Part shown: one piece after another, positions 33,857-43,198 of the stretch
How the letters are laid out: each line of letters begins with the position of its first letter
Position numbering within the stretch: position 1 is the stretch's first letter
Source: Paraburkholderia madseniana
GTDB lineage: Bacteria; Pseudomonadota; Gammaproteobacteria; Burkholderiales; Burkholderiaceae
Reading direction: 5' to 3'
NCBI RefSeq assembly: GCF_009690905.1
Contig: NZ_VOSW01000060.1
Coordinates: 1-64,000, forward strand
Length of the DNA stretch: 64,000 nt
The notes under the pieces: generated by a model
The model's database searches: none
The model's input: the letters and a program-made list of their open reading frames with translations, nothing else
What the model was told of the DNA's origin: nothing
Program-made: the position numbers and the translations under genes

Positions 33857-34687
33857 CTAAGTCGACAGCGGCACGCGCTCCGGTTCATCCGCATCGAACC
33901 ACGCCGGATTGCGCTCCGCAATCGGACCAAGCGACATCAGAATCTCGCGCAGGTGACTGCGCATTGCTTCTTCAGCCGCGCTCGGGTCGTGCGCGCGCAG
34001 GCCCGCCAGAATCTTCGCGTGCTGCTTGATCAGCAGATCGAGCGGTGACACGTCGGGCAAGCTCAGGTAGCGCACCCGGTCCATCTGCGCCTTGATGTCC
34101 TGAATCGTTTCCCATGCCGCCGTGCAATCGATCGCCTGGGCGATCGCGTAATGAAACGCCTCGTCGAGCGCGAGGAAGGCGGCGGTGTCGTTCGATTTCG
34201 CCGCAAGCTTCTGGTCACGAAGGTTGTCGGCCAGTGCCTGCAACTGCTCGTCCGTGATCGACACGGCTGCCTTCTTCACCACCGCCGTCTCGATCGCTTC
34301 GCGAATGAAACGCCCTTCCCGCACCTGGCGCGGCGAAATGCGCTTCACGAAAGTGCCGCGCTGCGGCAATACCTGAAGCACACCTGCTTCCACCAATTTG
34401 ATGAACGCCTCCCGCACCGGTTGCCGCGACACCTGAAACATGTCGGACACTTCCTTCTCCGAGAGCGGCGTGCCCGGCACCAGTTGACCGACGAAAATTG
34501 CCTGACGCAGCGCACGGAAAATCTGCTTGCCGATCGGCTCATGCGAGTCGAACGAGACGCTGGCGGTCAGATCCGGCAGTTCGACACGCGCGCCGGCCTG
34601 CACGCTCGCGCGACGCCTTGTGCGGGACGCAAGCGAGGCATCGGAGGAGAAAGAAGACGCGTTGGCGTGGAGGTTCTTGGTCGGCAT
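33857..34687 (-). CDS. GntR/FadR-family (FCD) regulator, probable uxu/exu regulator
   Basis: A 276-residue FadR-type regulator. An unusual basic N-terminal extension of about 45 residues precedes the winged helix (about 50-115, including LSEKEVSDMFQVSRQPVREAFIKL). An FCD domain follows (about 125-260, with 'LDEAFHYAIAQAIDCTAAW'). It is encoded downstream of, and on the same strand as, the transporter and hexonate-catabolic genes, so a uronate or mannonate intermediate is a likely ligand. The N-terminal extension may mean that the true start is downstream, but no better-placed ATG is evident. Confidence 0.85.
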   Translation of the reverse strand: MPTKNLHANASSFSSDASLASRTRRRASVQAGARVELPDLTASVSFDSHEPIGKQIFRALRQAIFVGQLVPGTPLSEKEVSDMFQVSRQPVREAFIKLVEAGVLQVLPQRGTFVKRISPRQVREGRFIREAIETAVVKKAAVSITDEQLQALADNLRDQKLAAKSNDTAAFLALDEAFHYAIAQAIDCTAAWETIQDIKAQMDRVRYLSLPDVSPLDLLIKQHAKILAGLRAHDPSAAEEAMRSHLREILMSLGPIAERNPAWFDADEPERVPLST

Positions 34688-34783
34688 CGGGTAAAGCAGC
34701 GGATAGCAACGAATGAATAGCGACAGAGACGGCGCACACCATGAATACCCACCAGGATATCCACTAAAGTGTGTCGCACCATA

Positions 34784-36076
34784 CTACCATGCACGCTTCA
34801 TGTTTAAGGCACTCGCTCGCGGCTCGCGAATCCACACCAGCGAACACAGCGCGCCGAGCACGGCAATCGCCCCCGCCAGCACGAACGCACTAGCGTAATT
34901 CCCGTGCGTCGCTTCGACGATGAAGCCCGTCACCGCGGGTCCGATCACGCCGGCCAGATTCGCCAGCAAGTGCACAAAACCGCCCGCGCCGCCGACGTGT
35001 TCGCGCGGCACGGTGTCCTGAATCACGGCCCAATACACCGCGCCCGTCACATACAGGAAGAAGATCGACACCGACATCAGCGCGACCGCCCCCTGAGTAC
35101 TGGCAACACGCCCGGCCAACGCGACACACACCGCCGCCGCGCCCAGACAAGTACTCAGCACGATCTTGCGCGACAGCAGCGGCTTACCGGTCAGGCGCAA
35201 GATGAAGTCCGAGATGAAGCCGCCCGCCGCGAGCCCGATACTGCCGAGCAGCCACGGAATCACCGTGGCGAAACTCATGTCGCGCAGACTCAGGTGATGC
35301 GCTTCGGTCAGATAGGTCGGGAACCACGACAGGAAGAAAAACAGCACGTAGTTGTATGAGAAGAACGCGAAGGCCGTCGCAAGAATGATCGGCTTCTTCA
35401 GGAAGTGCCGCAGGCCGAGCCGCTCGCCGTCGGCCGAATGCGCGATCGCATGCTCGTCCGCCTGTCCGGCGCGGATGAGTTCGATCTCATCAGGCGTAAC
35501 GCGCGAGTTTTCGTGCGGGTGTTCGGTGGTCGTTGCCGCCCACAATACAAGCCACAAGAGGCCCAGCATCATGATCGCGACAAAGGCCCAGCGCCAGCCG
35601 AACTGCACCGCCATGAAGCCGACCACCGGCCCCGCCAGCGCGCCGCCGAGCGGTGTGCCCGAACTGATCACGCCGATCGCGCTCGCGACCTCCTTGCGCG
35701 GGAACCAGTTATTGACCATCTTGCTGTTCGACGAGCTGAACGGACCTTCGCCCATGCCGAACAGCACACGCAGCACGATCAGCGAACCGATGCCGGCGGC
35801 CAACGCGGTCGCGCCGCAGAACACCGACCACACGCCCATCGCGGTGCCGAATACGCGTTTCGCACCGACCTTGTCCGACAGCACGCCGCCGACAAAATTG
35901 AACAGCGCATAGCCGATGAAAAAGCTGCTGAACACGATGCCCAACTGCGCATGCGAGAAGTGCAGGTCTTTCTGGATCAACGGTGCCGCAATCGACAGCG
36001 CCGCGCGGTCGAGATAGTTGATGACGCCGGCCAGAAACAGTAGCGCGACAACAAACCAGCGTTGACTCTTGATCAT
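34784..36076 (-). CDS. MFS transporter of the anion:cation symporter (hexuronate/ExuT-like) family
   Basis: A 430-residue, 12-helix transporter of the ACS family. The opening 'VVALLFLAGVINYLDRAALSIAAPLI' is the family's helix 1 signature (N-Y-x-D-R). GMGEGPFSSSNSKMVNNWFP and 'GWRWAFVAI' are also typical of ExuT/GudP/D-galactonate carriers. It would import an acidic sugar with protons. Position inside the manD/idnD-like/uxuB-like cluster suggests a hexuronate, mannonate or gulonate substrate. It follows the Zn-dehydrogenase gene after 107 bp. Confidence 0.87.
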   Translation of the reverse strand: MIKSQRWFVVALLFLAGVINYLDRAALSIAAPLIQKDLHFSHAQLGIVFSSFFIGYALFNFVGGVLSDKVGAKRVFGTAMGVWSVFCGATALAAGIGSLIVLRVLFGMGEGPFSSSNSKMVNNWFPRKEVASAIGVISSGTPLGGALAGPVVGFMAVQFGWRWAFVAIMMLGLLWLVLWAATTTEHPHENSRVTPDEIELIRAGQADEHAIAHSADGERLGLRHFLKKPIILATAFAFFSYNYVLFFFLSWFPTYLTEAHHLSLRDMSFATVIPWLLGSIGLAAGGFISDFILRLTGKPLLSRKIVLSTCLGAAAVCVALAGRVASTQGAVALMSVSIFFLYVTGAVYWAVIQDTVPREHVGGAGGFVHLLANLAGVIGPAVTGFIVEATHGNYASAFVLAGAIAVLGALCSLVWIREPRASALNMKRAW

Positions 36077-36183
36077 CAGGTGTCTCCTTCGGGTCGCCTC
36101 TTGATGGGCGTTTTGAATAGCTTAAGTATCTGGATTGGCCTGGCGCAGCGGTCACGTGCAACGCCTCATGCCACGGGCGATGT

Positions 36184-37230
36184 TCAATCGAAGTTCAGAT
36201 GCACCTTCATCGACTGCGAGCGATCGAGAGCCACTTCGAACGCATGGTTCGCTTCGTTCATCGCGAATGCATGCGTCATGAGCGGTCGCAAATCGACTTT
36301 GCCGGAGGCGATTTCATCGGCAGCGATGGCGTATTCGCCAGTGAAGCGGAACGAGCCTTGATAGCGGAGTTCCTTCGACATCACCAGGTTCGCCGCCACC
36401 GGCGACTGGCCGGCCGGCAGATTGCCCACCTGAATCACCGTACCGCCGGCTCGTGCCGCACGCAGCGCCGTATCGAGTCCGGCGGGACTGCCCGATGCCT
36501 CGATGACCACGTCGAACGTGCCGCGTTGCGCGGACCATTGATCGATCGTGGCGCTGTCTGTCGCATTCACGGTCTGATCCGCACCGAGTTGCTGCGCAAC
36601 CTGCAACGCGCGATCCGAAAGATCCAGCGCGACCACGCGATGAGCACCGGCGCGGCGCGCCACGCTCAGCAGAATGCAACCGATCGGCCCGCAACCCACC
36701 AGCAAGACACTCGCGCCGACGAGCGAACCCGCCTGCTTCACTGCATGCAATGCAACGGCAAGCGGCTCGGCCATCGACGCCTGCGCAAAATCGACGCCAT
36801 CCGGCACCGGTACGCATTGCCGCGCCGCGACGACGATGTATTGACGGAACATGCCCTGCGTATGCGGGAACGTCGATGCACTGCCCATGAAGCGCATGTT
36901 CAGACAATGATTCGGCATCCCGCCGATGCAAAAGCGGCACGTCCCACAGGCAAGTCCAGGATTGACGGCAACACGCTGTCCGGGTGTCAGACGACTCTCC
37001 GCGCTCACGCCCTCGCCGAGCGAATCGATCTCGCCGGCCACTTCATGTCCGAGCACGAATGGCTCGCGCACCGCGAAATCACCGCTCTTGCCTTTGAAGT
37101 AGTACGACAGATCGGAGCCGCAAATGCCGCCGGCGCGCACGCGTACTCGCACCTGGCCGGGGCCGGGTACAGGCGGCTCGACTTCGTCGATGCGGATCAG
37201 TTTGGGTTCGTGAAGCACGGCTGCGAGCAT
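36184..37230 (-). CDS. Zinc-dependent alcohol dehydrogenase, L-idonate/L-gulonate 5-dehydrogenase-like
   Basis: A 348-residue medium-chain dehydrogenase. Catalytic zinc ligands are Cys37 (GGICGSD), His62 and Glu63 (GHEVAGE); structural zinc cysteines are 95, 98, 101 and 109. The Rossmann motif is VLLVGCGPIGC. It most resembles L-idonate 5-dehydrogenase/L-gulonate 5-dehydrogenase, which make 5-keto-gluconate or fructuronate; the exact polyol acid cannot be read from sequence. ATG 37230 is chosen because GGAG lies 6 bases upstream and the Zn-ADH fold starts there. It follows manD by 70 bp. Confidence 0.85.
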   Translation of the reverse strand: MLAAVLHEPKLIRIDEVEPPVPGPGQVRVRVRAGGICGSDLSYYFKGKSGDFAVREPFVLGHEVAGEIDSLGEGVSAESRLTPGQRVAVNPGLACGTCRFCIGGMPNHCLNMRFMGSASTFPHTQGMFRQYIVVAARQCVPVPDGVDFAQASMAEPLAVALHAVKQAGSLVGASVLLVGCGPIGCILLSVARRAGAHRVVALDLSDRALQVAQQLGADQTVNATDSATIDQWSAQRGTFDVVIEASGSPAGLDTALRAARAGGTVIQVGNLPAGQSPVAANLVMSKELRYQGSFRFTGEYAIAADEIASGKVDLRPLMTHAFAMNEANHAFEVALDRSQSMKVHLNFD

Positions 37231-37300
37231 GAAGGACTCCGGTATGACAAAGGTCTCGCGCTCAGTGCCGCGCGAAAGAAGATGAAGAAGCGAAATCAGC

Positions 37301-38509
37301 TCACCAGTTCCACAGCGTCCCGTCTTCGAGACGCGCGACCGGCAGATACGCGGGGTCGTAGGGATACCGCGCGGCCGCTGCTTCGTCGATATCGACACCA
37401 TGACCCGGCGCTTCGCCGGGATGCATCATGCCGCGCTCGAAGCGCCATGCATGCGGGAATACGTCGAGCGCCTCGGGTGGAAAGCCCATGTATTCCTGCA
37501 CGCCGAAATTCGGCACCCACAGATCGAAATGCAGCGCCGCGCCCATGCACACTGGAGACAGATCCGACGGCCCATGACAACCGGTTCGCACCTGGTACAG
37601 CGAAGCGAAATCTGCAATGCGCCGCAGATGCGTAATGCCACCCGCGTGCGTCAACGTCGCGCGGATATAGTCGATCAATTGCTCCTCGATCAACTGTTTG
37701 CAATCCCAGATGCTGTTGAAGACTTCGCCGACGGCGATCGGCGTGACCGTATGTTCGCGAATCAGCCGGAAGCCGGCCTGGTTTTCCGCGGGCGTTGGGT
37801 CTTCCATCCAGAACAGGCGATACGGCTCGACCGATTTGCCGAGACGCGCGGCCTCGATCGGCGTCAAACGGTGGTGGACGTCATGCAGTAAATGCGTATC
37901 GAAGCCGAATTTGTCGCGCACCGCTTCAAAGAGCTTGGGTACGAAGTCGAGATACTTTTCCGACGACCAGCTCTGCTCCTCCACCGCGCCCTTGGTGGCC
38001 GGCTCGTACATGCCACTGCCTTTCGACACGCCATACACCGAGCGCATATTCGGCACACCGCATTGAATGCGAATGGCCTGATAGCCGGCTTCGATGTGTT
38101 CCGCGTAACGGTCGAGCGCTTCGGGAATGTCGCGGCCGGTGGCGTGGCCGTACACCATCACGCCTTCTCGTGACGCGCCGCCTAGCAGCTTGTACAGCGG
38201 CATGTCCGTTACTTTGCCGAGAATGTCCCACAGCGCCATATCCACCGCGGCGATCGCCGTCATCGTGACAGGGCCGCGGCGCCAGTACGCGCCTTTGTAG
38301 AGGTACTGCCAGGTGTCTTCGATACGACCGGGATCGCGGCCGATCAGCAACGGGCACACGTGGTCTTTCAGATACGAAGCGACTGCGAGTTCGCGGCCGT
38401 TCAGCGTTGCATCGCCGATGCCGTGTACGCCTTCGTCCGTGACGATTTTCAATGTGACGAAATTGCGGCCCGGGCACGTGACGATCACGTCGGCGCGAAC
38501 GATCTTCAT
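37301..38509 (-). CDS. manD: D-mannonate dehydratase (enolase superfamily)
   Basis: A 402-residue enolase-superfamily dehydratase converting D-mannonate to 2-keto-3-deoxy-gluconate. Metal ligands Asp210, Glu236 and Glu262 and catalytic residues Arg147, Tyr159 and His212 fall at exactly the numbers I recall for characterised ManD from Novosphingobium, and the length is identical. ATG 38509 has AAGGAAG upstream; a longer frame is rejected. It replaces the unrelated UxuA that enteric bacteria use. First gene of the leftward group, divergent from the fructuronate reductase-like gene. Confidence 0.92.
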   Translation of the reverse strand: MKIVRADVIVTCPGRNFVTLKIVTDEGVHGIGDATLNGRELAVASYLKDHVCPLLIGRDPGRIEDTWQYLYKGAYWRRGPVTMTAIAAVDMALWDILGKVTDMPLYKLLGGASREGVMVYGHATGRDIPEALDRYAEHIEAGYQAIRIQCGVPNMRSVYGVSKGSGMYEPATKGAVEEQSWSSEKYLDFVPKLFEAVRDKFGFDTHLLHDVHHRLTPIEAARLGKSVEPYRLFWMEDPTPAENQAGFRLIREHTVTPIAVGEVFNSIWDCKQLIEEQLIDYIRATLTHAGGITHLRRIADFASLYQVRTGCHGPSDLSPVCMGAALHFDLWVPNFGVQEYMGFPPEALDVFPHAWRFERGMMHPGEAPGHGVDIDEAAAARYPYDPAYLPVARLEDGTLWNW

Positions 38510-38663
38510 GACATCTTCCTTGCAGAGGCGAGTCGCGAACCGTGCACAACGGCGGCATGCGACTGGCTGTTTTTCATGTCGATTTTGAGTGCCGGTTGAA
38601 GTGGAAAATGAAGTGGAAAATCGCACTCGTCAACCTGTCTCAAACCGTTTGAACGATGCTACC

Positions 38664-38673
38664 ATACAAGTAT
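38664..38673. promoter_or_regulatory. Candidate GntR operator ATAC-AA-GTAT between manD and the reductase gene
   Basis: The core ATACAAGTAT is a palindrome with a two-base centre inside GCTACCATACAAGTATAGC (38658-38676), in the 239-bp divergent promoter region. A related ACCATAC word occurs at 34778-34784, just upstream of the GntR gene. Symmetry and placement suit the FCD regulator of this cluster; binding is inference. Confidence 0.35.
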
Positions 38674-38748
38674 AGCGACACGTCAAATCAGGGTTTTCCC
38701 GTTGAACGGCGTCGGTCTGAAGCCTTTCCGCAACCTGGAATTCGTCAC

Positions 38749-40239
38749 ATGATTTCTGTAGCTACCTTGCCTCGCCTCGTCCGCCAAGCACTACCTACGC
38801 TGCAAACACATCTGCTCTCACCTCAATGGCAGGAGCCGCGCATCGGCATCGTTCATCTGGGGATTGGCAACTTCCATCGCGCGCATCAAGCCCTCTACAC
38901 GGAGGAGGCCATGCTTGCCGCGGGCGGCGACTGGGGCATTTGCGGCGTCACGCTGCAAGGCGATGTCGGCAAGCGCGACGCGCTGATGGAGCAGCAAGGT
39001 TTGTATAGCGTGGTTGAACGCGGGCCGCATGGTGCCAAGGTGACGGTCGTGCGTGCGCTGCGCGAAGTGCTGGCCATGCCGCACGATCGCTCCGCCCTGT
39101 TCGCGCGCCTCGCGGATCCGCTGGTTCAGATCGTCTCGCTGACCGTCACGGAAAAAGGCTACTGCCGCGACCCGAAAACCGGCGAGGTCGCGCTGGACGA
39201 TCCCGCCGTTGCACACGATCTGGCCAACCCGCTCGAACCGCGCACGGTGCCAGGCATCCTCGTCGCGGCATTGCGCGAGCGGCGCGACGGTGCGCACGGC
39301 AAACCGTTCACGGTGCTCTCGTGCGACAACCTTTCCCATAACGGCGCCGCGCTGCGCCAGGTGGTCTGTTCGTTCGCGCGGCAACGCGATCCCGATCTGG
39401 CCGACTGGATCGCCGCCCACGTTGCGTTTCCGTCGACGATGGTCGACCGTATCGTGCCGGCCACCACCGACGCTGAACGCATCACCGTAGCCCACGCAAT
39501 CGTTTATGCGGATGCCGCACCGGTGCCATGCGAGCCGTTCCGGCAATGGGTCATTGAAGATCGTTTTGCCGGGGGACGTCCCGCATGGGACGCAGTCGGC
39601 GCGCAACTCGTCGAGGACGTCACGCCTTTCGAACTGGCGAAGCTGCGCATGCTGAACGGCACGCACTCGACGCTGGCCTATCTGTCGATGCTCGGCGGCT
39701 TCGAGACGATCGATGCAGCGATCTCTCACCCCGCCATGCGCAATCTCATCCACGCGATGATGATGGAAGAAATCGCGCCGACGCTAACCATGCCCGCATC
39801 ATTCGACCTGGCCGCCTATCGGGACGCACTGCTCGAGCGCTACGCGAATCCGGCGCTGAAACATCGCTGCGCGCAGATCGCGATGGATGGCAGCCAGAAG
39901 ATTCCACCGCGTCTGCTCGCGACGATTGCGGCGCGAATCGGCGCAGGTCAACCGTTCACGCGTCTCGCGCTGGCGATAGCGGCCTGGATGATGTTTTTGC
40001 GCGGCCACGCGGACGACGGCACGCGTTACGAAATCAGCGATCCGCTGGCCGGCAGATTAAAGGCGCTCGCGGCATCCGCGCAAGCTGAGCCGCAGGCGCT
40101 GATGGACGCGTTACTGACTGTGCGTGAGGTGTTTCCGGAAGATCTGGCCACCCTTCCCGAGTTCAGGAAAGCGCTTCGACACGCATTGCAGTTGCTTCAC
40201 GAAAACGGCGCGCAAGGGGCCATTGCGGCATTGCAATGA
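38749..40239 (+). CDS. Mannitol dehydrogenase family oxidoreductase, fructuronate reductase (UxuB)-like
   Basis: A 496-residue polyol dehydrogenase of the long-chain mannitol dehydrogenase family. The NAD site motif 'IVHLGIGNFHRAHQALYTEEAM' (about 34-55), SLTVTEKGYC and the catalytic signature K-L-R-M-L-N-G-T-H-S are all present. Adjacent manD points to D-fructuronate/D-mannonate interconversion (UxuB role), although mannitol, arabinitol and tagaturonate enzymes look alike. ATG 38749 gives the normal N-terminus. It is divergent from manD and converges on the diguanylate cyclase gene. Confidence 0.83.
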   Translation: MISVATLPRLVRQALPTLQTHLLSPQWQEPRIGIVHLGIGNFHRAHQALYTEEAMLAAGGDWGICGVTLQGDVGKRDALMEQQGLYSVVERGPHGAKVTVVRALREVLAMPHDRSALFARLADPLVQIVSLTVTEKGYCRDPKTGEVALDDPAVAHDLANPLEPRTVPGILVAALRERRDGAHGKPFTVLSCDNLSHNGAALRQVVCSFARQRDPDLADWIAAHVAFPSTMVDRIVPATTDAERITVAHAIVYADAAPVPCEPFRQWVIEDRFAGGRPAWDAVGAQLVEDVTPFELAKLRMLNGTHSTLAYLSMLGGFETIDAAISHPAMRNLIHAMMMEEIAPTLTMPASFDLAAYRDALLERYANPALKHRCAQIAMDGSQKIPPRLLATIAARIGAGQPFTRLALAIAAWMMFLRGHADDGTRYEISDPLAGRLKALAASAQAEPQALMDALLTVREVFPEDLATLPEFRKALRHALQLLHENGAQGAIAALQ

Positions 40240-40250
40240 AATTCGGCGCT

Positions 40251-42050
40251 TCAGGCGGTCGGCTTCGCCTCACGCCCTTCCGTTGCGCCTTCGCTCGCCT
40301 TCTCCTGCTCGCGCTTGCGCGCCGCCAGCACATCCTGGTAGCGCAGATAGCCACACCGTCCACCGGCTTTGGCCGCATACATCGCCGCGTCGGCGTGGAG
40401 CAGCAGCTCCTCCACTGTGGCGCTATCGTCCGGAAACTGGCTGATGCCGATGCTCGCGCCCACCGTCATGCTTTGTCCGTCGATCAGCAGTTCTTCGTTC
40501 AACGCCCCCATGATGCGCGAGGCAATCCCCGGTGCGGCCTCCGTGGAGCGCGGCCCCTCGACCAACACGATGAACTCATCGCCGCCGAGGCGCGCGGCGA
40601 CATCCGCGCTGCAGAGCACCTGCTTCAGCCGCTGCGCCACCGCGGCGAGCACCTTGTCACCAATCGAATGGCCGAACTGGTCGTTGATCTGCTTGAAGCG
40701 GTCGAGGTCGACGAACAGCACGGCAAGCCCTTCCTGGCGCCGTGTCGCTTCCCCGATCGCCGCCTCGAGCTTCTGCATGAACAACATGCGGTTCGGCAGG
40801 CCGGTCAGCCCGTCGTGCGTGGCGAGATGCACGAGCTCACGTTGCTTGTTATGCAGCACATCCATTTGCGACTTGATTTCCCGGCGCAGACGATCGAAGC
40901 AGCGCGCGAGTATGCCGATCTCGTCGGTACGTTTGAGCGGCAGCGTTTCCATCGCGTGCTCGGCGAACAGATGCGTCGCCGCATACGCGAGAATGTGCAA
41001 AGGCTTGGTCAGGGCGCGCGCAAACAGAATCGCGAGGAACAGCGCCAGCACGCTGAAGATCAACACCATGCGAATGATTCTGTTACCCAGTTGGGTGGCG
41101 CCGGACAATACATCCTCGAGCGGCTTGGCGAGGCCGATCACGACAAAACGGTTGCCTTCGGAGGCGCCGAACGGTCTGCGCACGAAAGCAAGCACCTGAC
41201 CGGCCGCCTGCCTCGGCCGCTCGAGACCGTCCAGCAGAACTTCGCTTTTTGACAGATCGAAGAGCGGCCTCGTAGCGGAAAAGCTGTCCTGCATCAGAAC
41301 GCGGCGGCCCTTGTCGAAGCCGAACGTTTTCGAGGCATCCGGATGGACCAGGAAATCACCCCATTCGTTGGCGAGATAAACCTGATAGTCGCTCGGCAAA
41401 TCGCTCTGCAAACGGTTGAACAGTCCGGCCAGATCGATATCGATAATCACGACGCCCACCACTGCGCCACTCGCGTCCGCCACAGGTGTGCCGAGCCGCA
41501 GTGTCGGTTTGCCCTCGGCGGCATGCGCGCCGTACTCGTGGTTCACCGCGATCGGCGAGGTGTAAATGCGTCCGGGCGAGAACGCCAGTGTGTCGAACAC
41601 ATACGCAAACTGGCCTTTTTCCTGCAGGTTGTTCCCCTCGACCCGCACGAGGCCGTCCGCATCGCGGTCGAAACGGATCAGCTCGAGTCCGAAGTGCTTG
41701 CGAGTAATGAAACGAATCTGCAGGTACTCGGGGTGGTGAACCATGAAGCTGGCATACACCTGCGCCAGTTGTTCGCGCGGCGCATTCGCGCCAACGCCGT
41801 CGTCGGTCTGCGCGACGTCCGCCAAAGACGGCAAGCTCGCGAGCACCAGCGCGTCTGCGGCAACATCGTCGATCGCCACGGAAAAGCGCTGGCCCAACAG
41901 CTCCGTTGAAGTCAGCAGGCTGTGTCCGGCTTCGTTCACGAGCATCGTACGGTTGGCACGATACGTGTAATAACCGGTCGCACCGGACGCGAGCACGCCA
42001 ATGCACGCAAGCAGAATCGATAACTTGAATGTCAAGCCGGGGCGCATCAT
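40251..42050 (-). CDS. Membrane diguanylate cyclase with periplasmic sensor domain
   Basis: A 599-residue protein: membrane helix 1 (about 8-28), a large periplasmic dCACHE-like domain (about 30-322), helix 2 (325-346), a HAMP segment (about 347-400) and a GGDEF domain (about 408-570). The active site GGDEF at 489-493 is intact, so it should make cyclic di-GMP. The inhibitory RxxD site is lost (C480-S-A-D483), which predicts weak product feedback. No EAL domain is present. Its ATG overlaps the stop of the preceding binding-protein gene (TGATG), so the two are translated together and probably form one signalling unit. Confidence 0.88.
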   Translation of the reverse strand: MMRPGLTFKLSILLACIGVLASGATGYYTYRANRTMLVNEAGHSLLTSTELLGQRFSVAIDDVAADALVLASLPSLADVAQTDDGVGANAPREQLAQVYASFMVHHPEYLQIRFITRKHFGLELIRFDRDADGLVRVEGNNLQEKGQFAYVFDTLAFSPGRIYTSPIAVNHEYGAHAAEGKPTLRLGTPVADASGAVVGVVIIDIDLAGLFNRLQSDLPSDYQVYLANEWGDFLVHPDASKTFGFDKGRRVLMQDSFSATRPLFDLSKSEVLLDGLERPRQAAGQVLAFVRRPFGASEGNRFVVIGLAKPLEDVLSGATQLGNRIIRMVLIFSVLALFLAILFARALTKPLHILAYAATHLFAEHAMETLPLKRTDEIGILARCFDRLRREIKSQMDVLHNKQRELVHLATHDGLTGLPNRMLFMQKLEAAIGEATRRQEGLAVLFVDLDRFKQINDQFGHSIGDKVLAAVAQRLKQVLCSADVAARLGGDEFIVLVEGPRSTEAAPGIASRIMGALNEELLIDGQSMTVGASIGISQFPDDSATVEELLLHADAAMYAAKAGGRCGYLRYQDVLAARKREQEKASEGATEGREAKPTA

Positions 42051-43198
42051 CAAAAACGCTCCGACCTGTCGCCGGACACGATTCTGCTCCACAGGTCTTC
42101 GCGCCGCTGAATATCTTCCACCGGGCCGATCCAGACGATATGCGCCTTGTCGCTGTTCTCCGCCGGCGCCGTCAACGTGTTGGCGAGCCCCTGGCGTTGC
42201 GTCAGCAACGCACTGACGTCCGGTTCGAGCATGTAGTTGATCCACGCAAGCGCGAGCGGGCGATCGTTGGCGGTTCGCGTCATCGACCAGCAGTCCAGCC
42301 AGGCGAGCACCCCTTCGTCGGGAATCACGTAGCCCACGTCGGCGCCGGCGCGGCGCAACGATTCAACCTGCTGAGTGCCGTAGTTACCGAACATCAAGGC
42401 AACTTTATGCTGGATGAAGAACGCGGTCGCTTCTTCAGGCAGCGTGTAATAGGTCAGCAGGTTGCGGCGCAGATCGACGAGCTTGTGAGCGATCACGCGC
42501 ATCTGCGTGGCGTCGAGCTGAAAGGGATGGGGATAGCCCAGCGCCAGCGCGGTGAACGAGAAATTATGCTGGGCGCTATTGAAGTCGAGAACCTTGCCGC
42601 GATAGCGCGGGTTCCACAATTCGCGCATCGAGCGCGGCGCAACGGCGATCTGCTTGCGGTCATAGATCAGCCCCATCGACGAGTACGTGAATGGAATGGC
42701 GTACACATTGCCTGCCGAGGTCAGCCCTTCGATCGACGACAGCGCCTGAAACCGCGGCAACTGTTTTTTCGTATTCGGCAAACTGGCCAGATCGAGCGGC
42801 GCCAGCAGATTCGCGCGGGTATAGCGCTCGATTTCAGCAGTATTCGCAGCGAGCACATCGAACTGCGGCGTGCCCTGAGCATGCATCTGCGCCCATAGCG
42901 CCTCGTCGGAATCGACCAGCGTGACTTCGACCTTCGCGTTGTAGCGCGCCTCGAAAGTCTTGACGACGTCGGCGTCCGCATAACCGGGCCATGCCAGTAC
43001 ACGCAGAACGTTGTCGGCGGCCACGACGGGTGCTGAAGACAAAAGGCTACAGCAGAAAGCGGCGTTTATCAGTAATGTCAAAAACCCGGAAAACCCGCGG
43101 CCGCGCAGTGACTTCGCGCGTGCCGCTGCGACTGCAGTTCGGCTCCGGTGCGATGGTTTGAAACAGCGCATTTCGTCTGCCATCGAAATCGTGTGCAT
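42050..43198 (-). CDS. Periplasmic spermidine/putrescine-type binding protein coupled to a diguanylate cyclase
   Basis: A PotD/PotF-like solute-binding protein of about 382 residues. After a long basic N-terminus and a hydrophobic export signal (ending near VVAADN), 'LRVLAWPGYADADVVKTFEARYNAKVEV' and 'AIPFTYSSMGLIYDRKQI' match polyamine-binding proteins. 'ALAWINYMLEPDVSALLTQRQG' is the usual C-terminal segment. No ABC permease or ATPase is present. The start is uncertain (TTG 43204, ATG 43198, 43183 and 43171 are in frame). The one-base overlap with the diguanylate cyclase gene suggests that it senses a ligand for that enzyme rather than feeding a transporter. Confidence 0.82.
   Translation of the reverse strand: MHTISMADEMRCFKPSHRSRTAVAAARAKSLRGRGFSGFLTLLINAAFCCSLLSSAPVVAADNVLRVLAWPGYADADVVKTFEARYNAKVEVTLVDSDEALWAQMHAQGTPQFDVLAANTAEIERYTRANLLAPLDLASLPNTKKQLPRFQALSSIEGLTSAGNVYAIPFTYSSMGLIYDRKQIAVAPRSMRELWNPRYRGKVLDFNSAQHNFSFTALALGYPHPFQLDATQMRVIAHKLVDLRRNLLTYYTLPEEATAFFIQHKVALMFGNYGTQQVESLRRAGADVGYVIPDEGVLAWLDCWSMTRTANDRPLALAWINYMLEPDVSALLTQRQGLANTLTAPAENSDKAHIVWIGPVEDIQRREDLWSRIVSGDRSERF

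Noticed and set aside
36199..37635. A 478-codon + strand frame
   Set aside because: Opposite the Zn-dehydrogenase and manD genes, whose catalytic residues are all in place; shadow frame.
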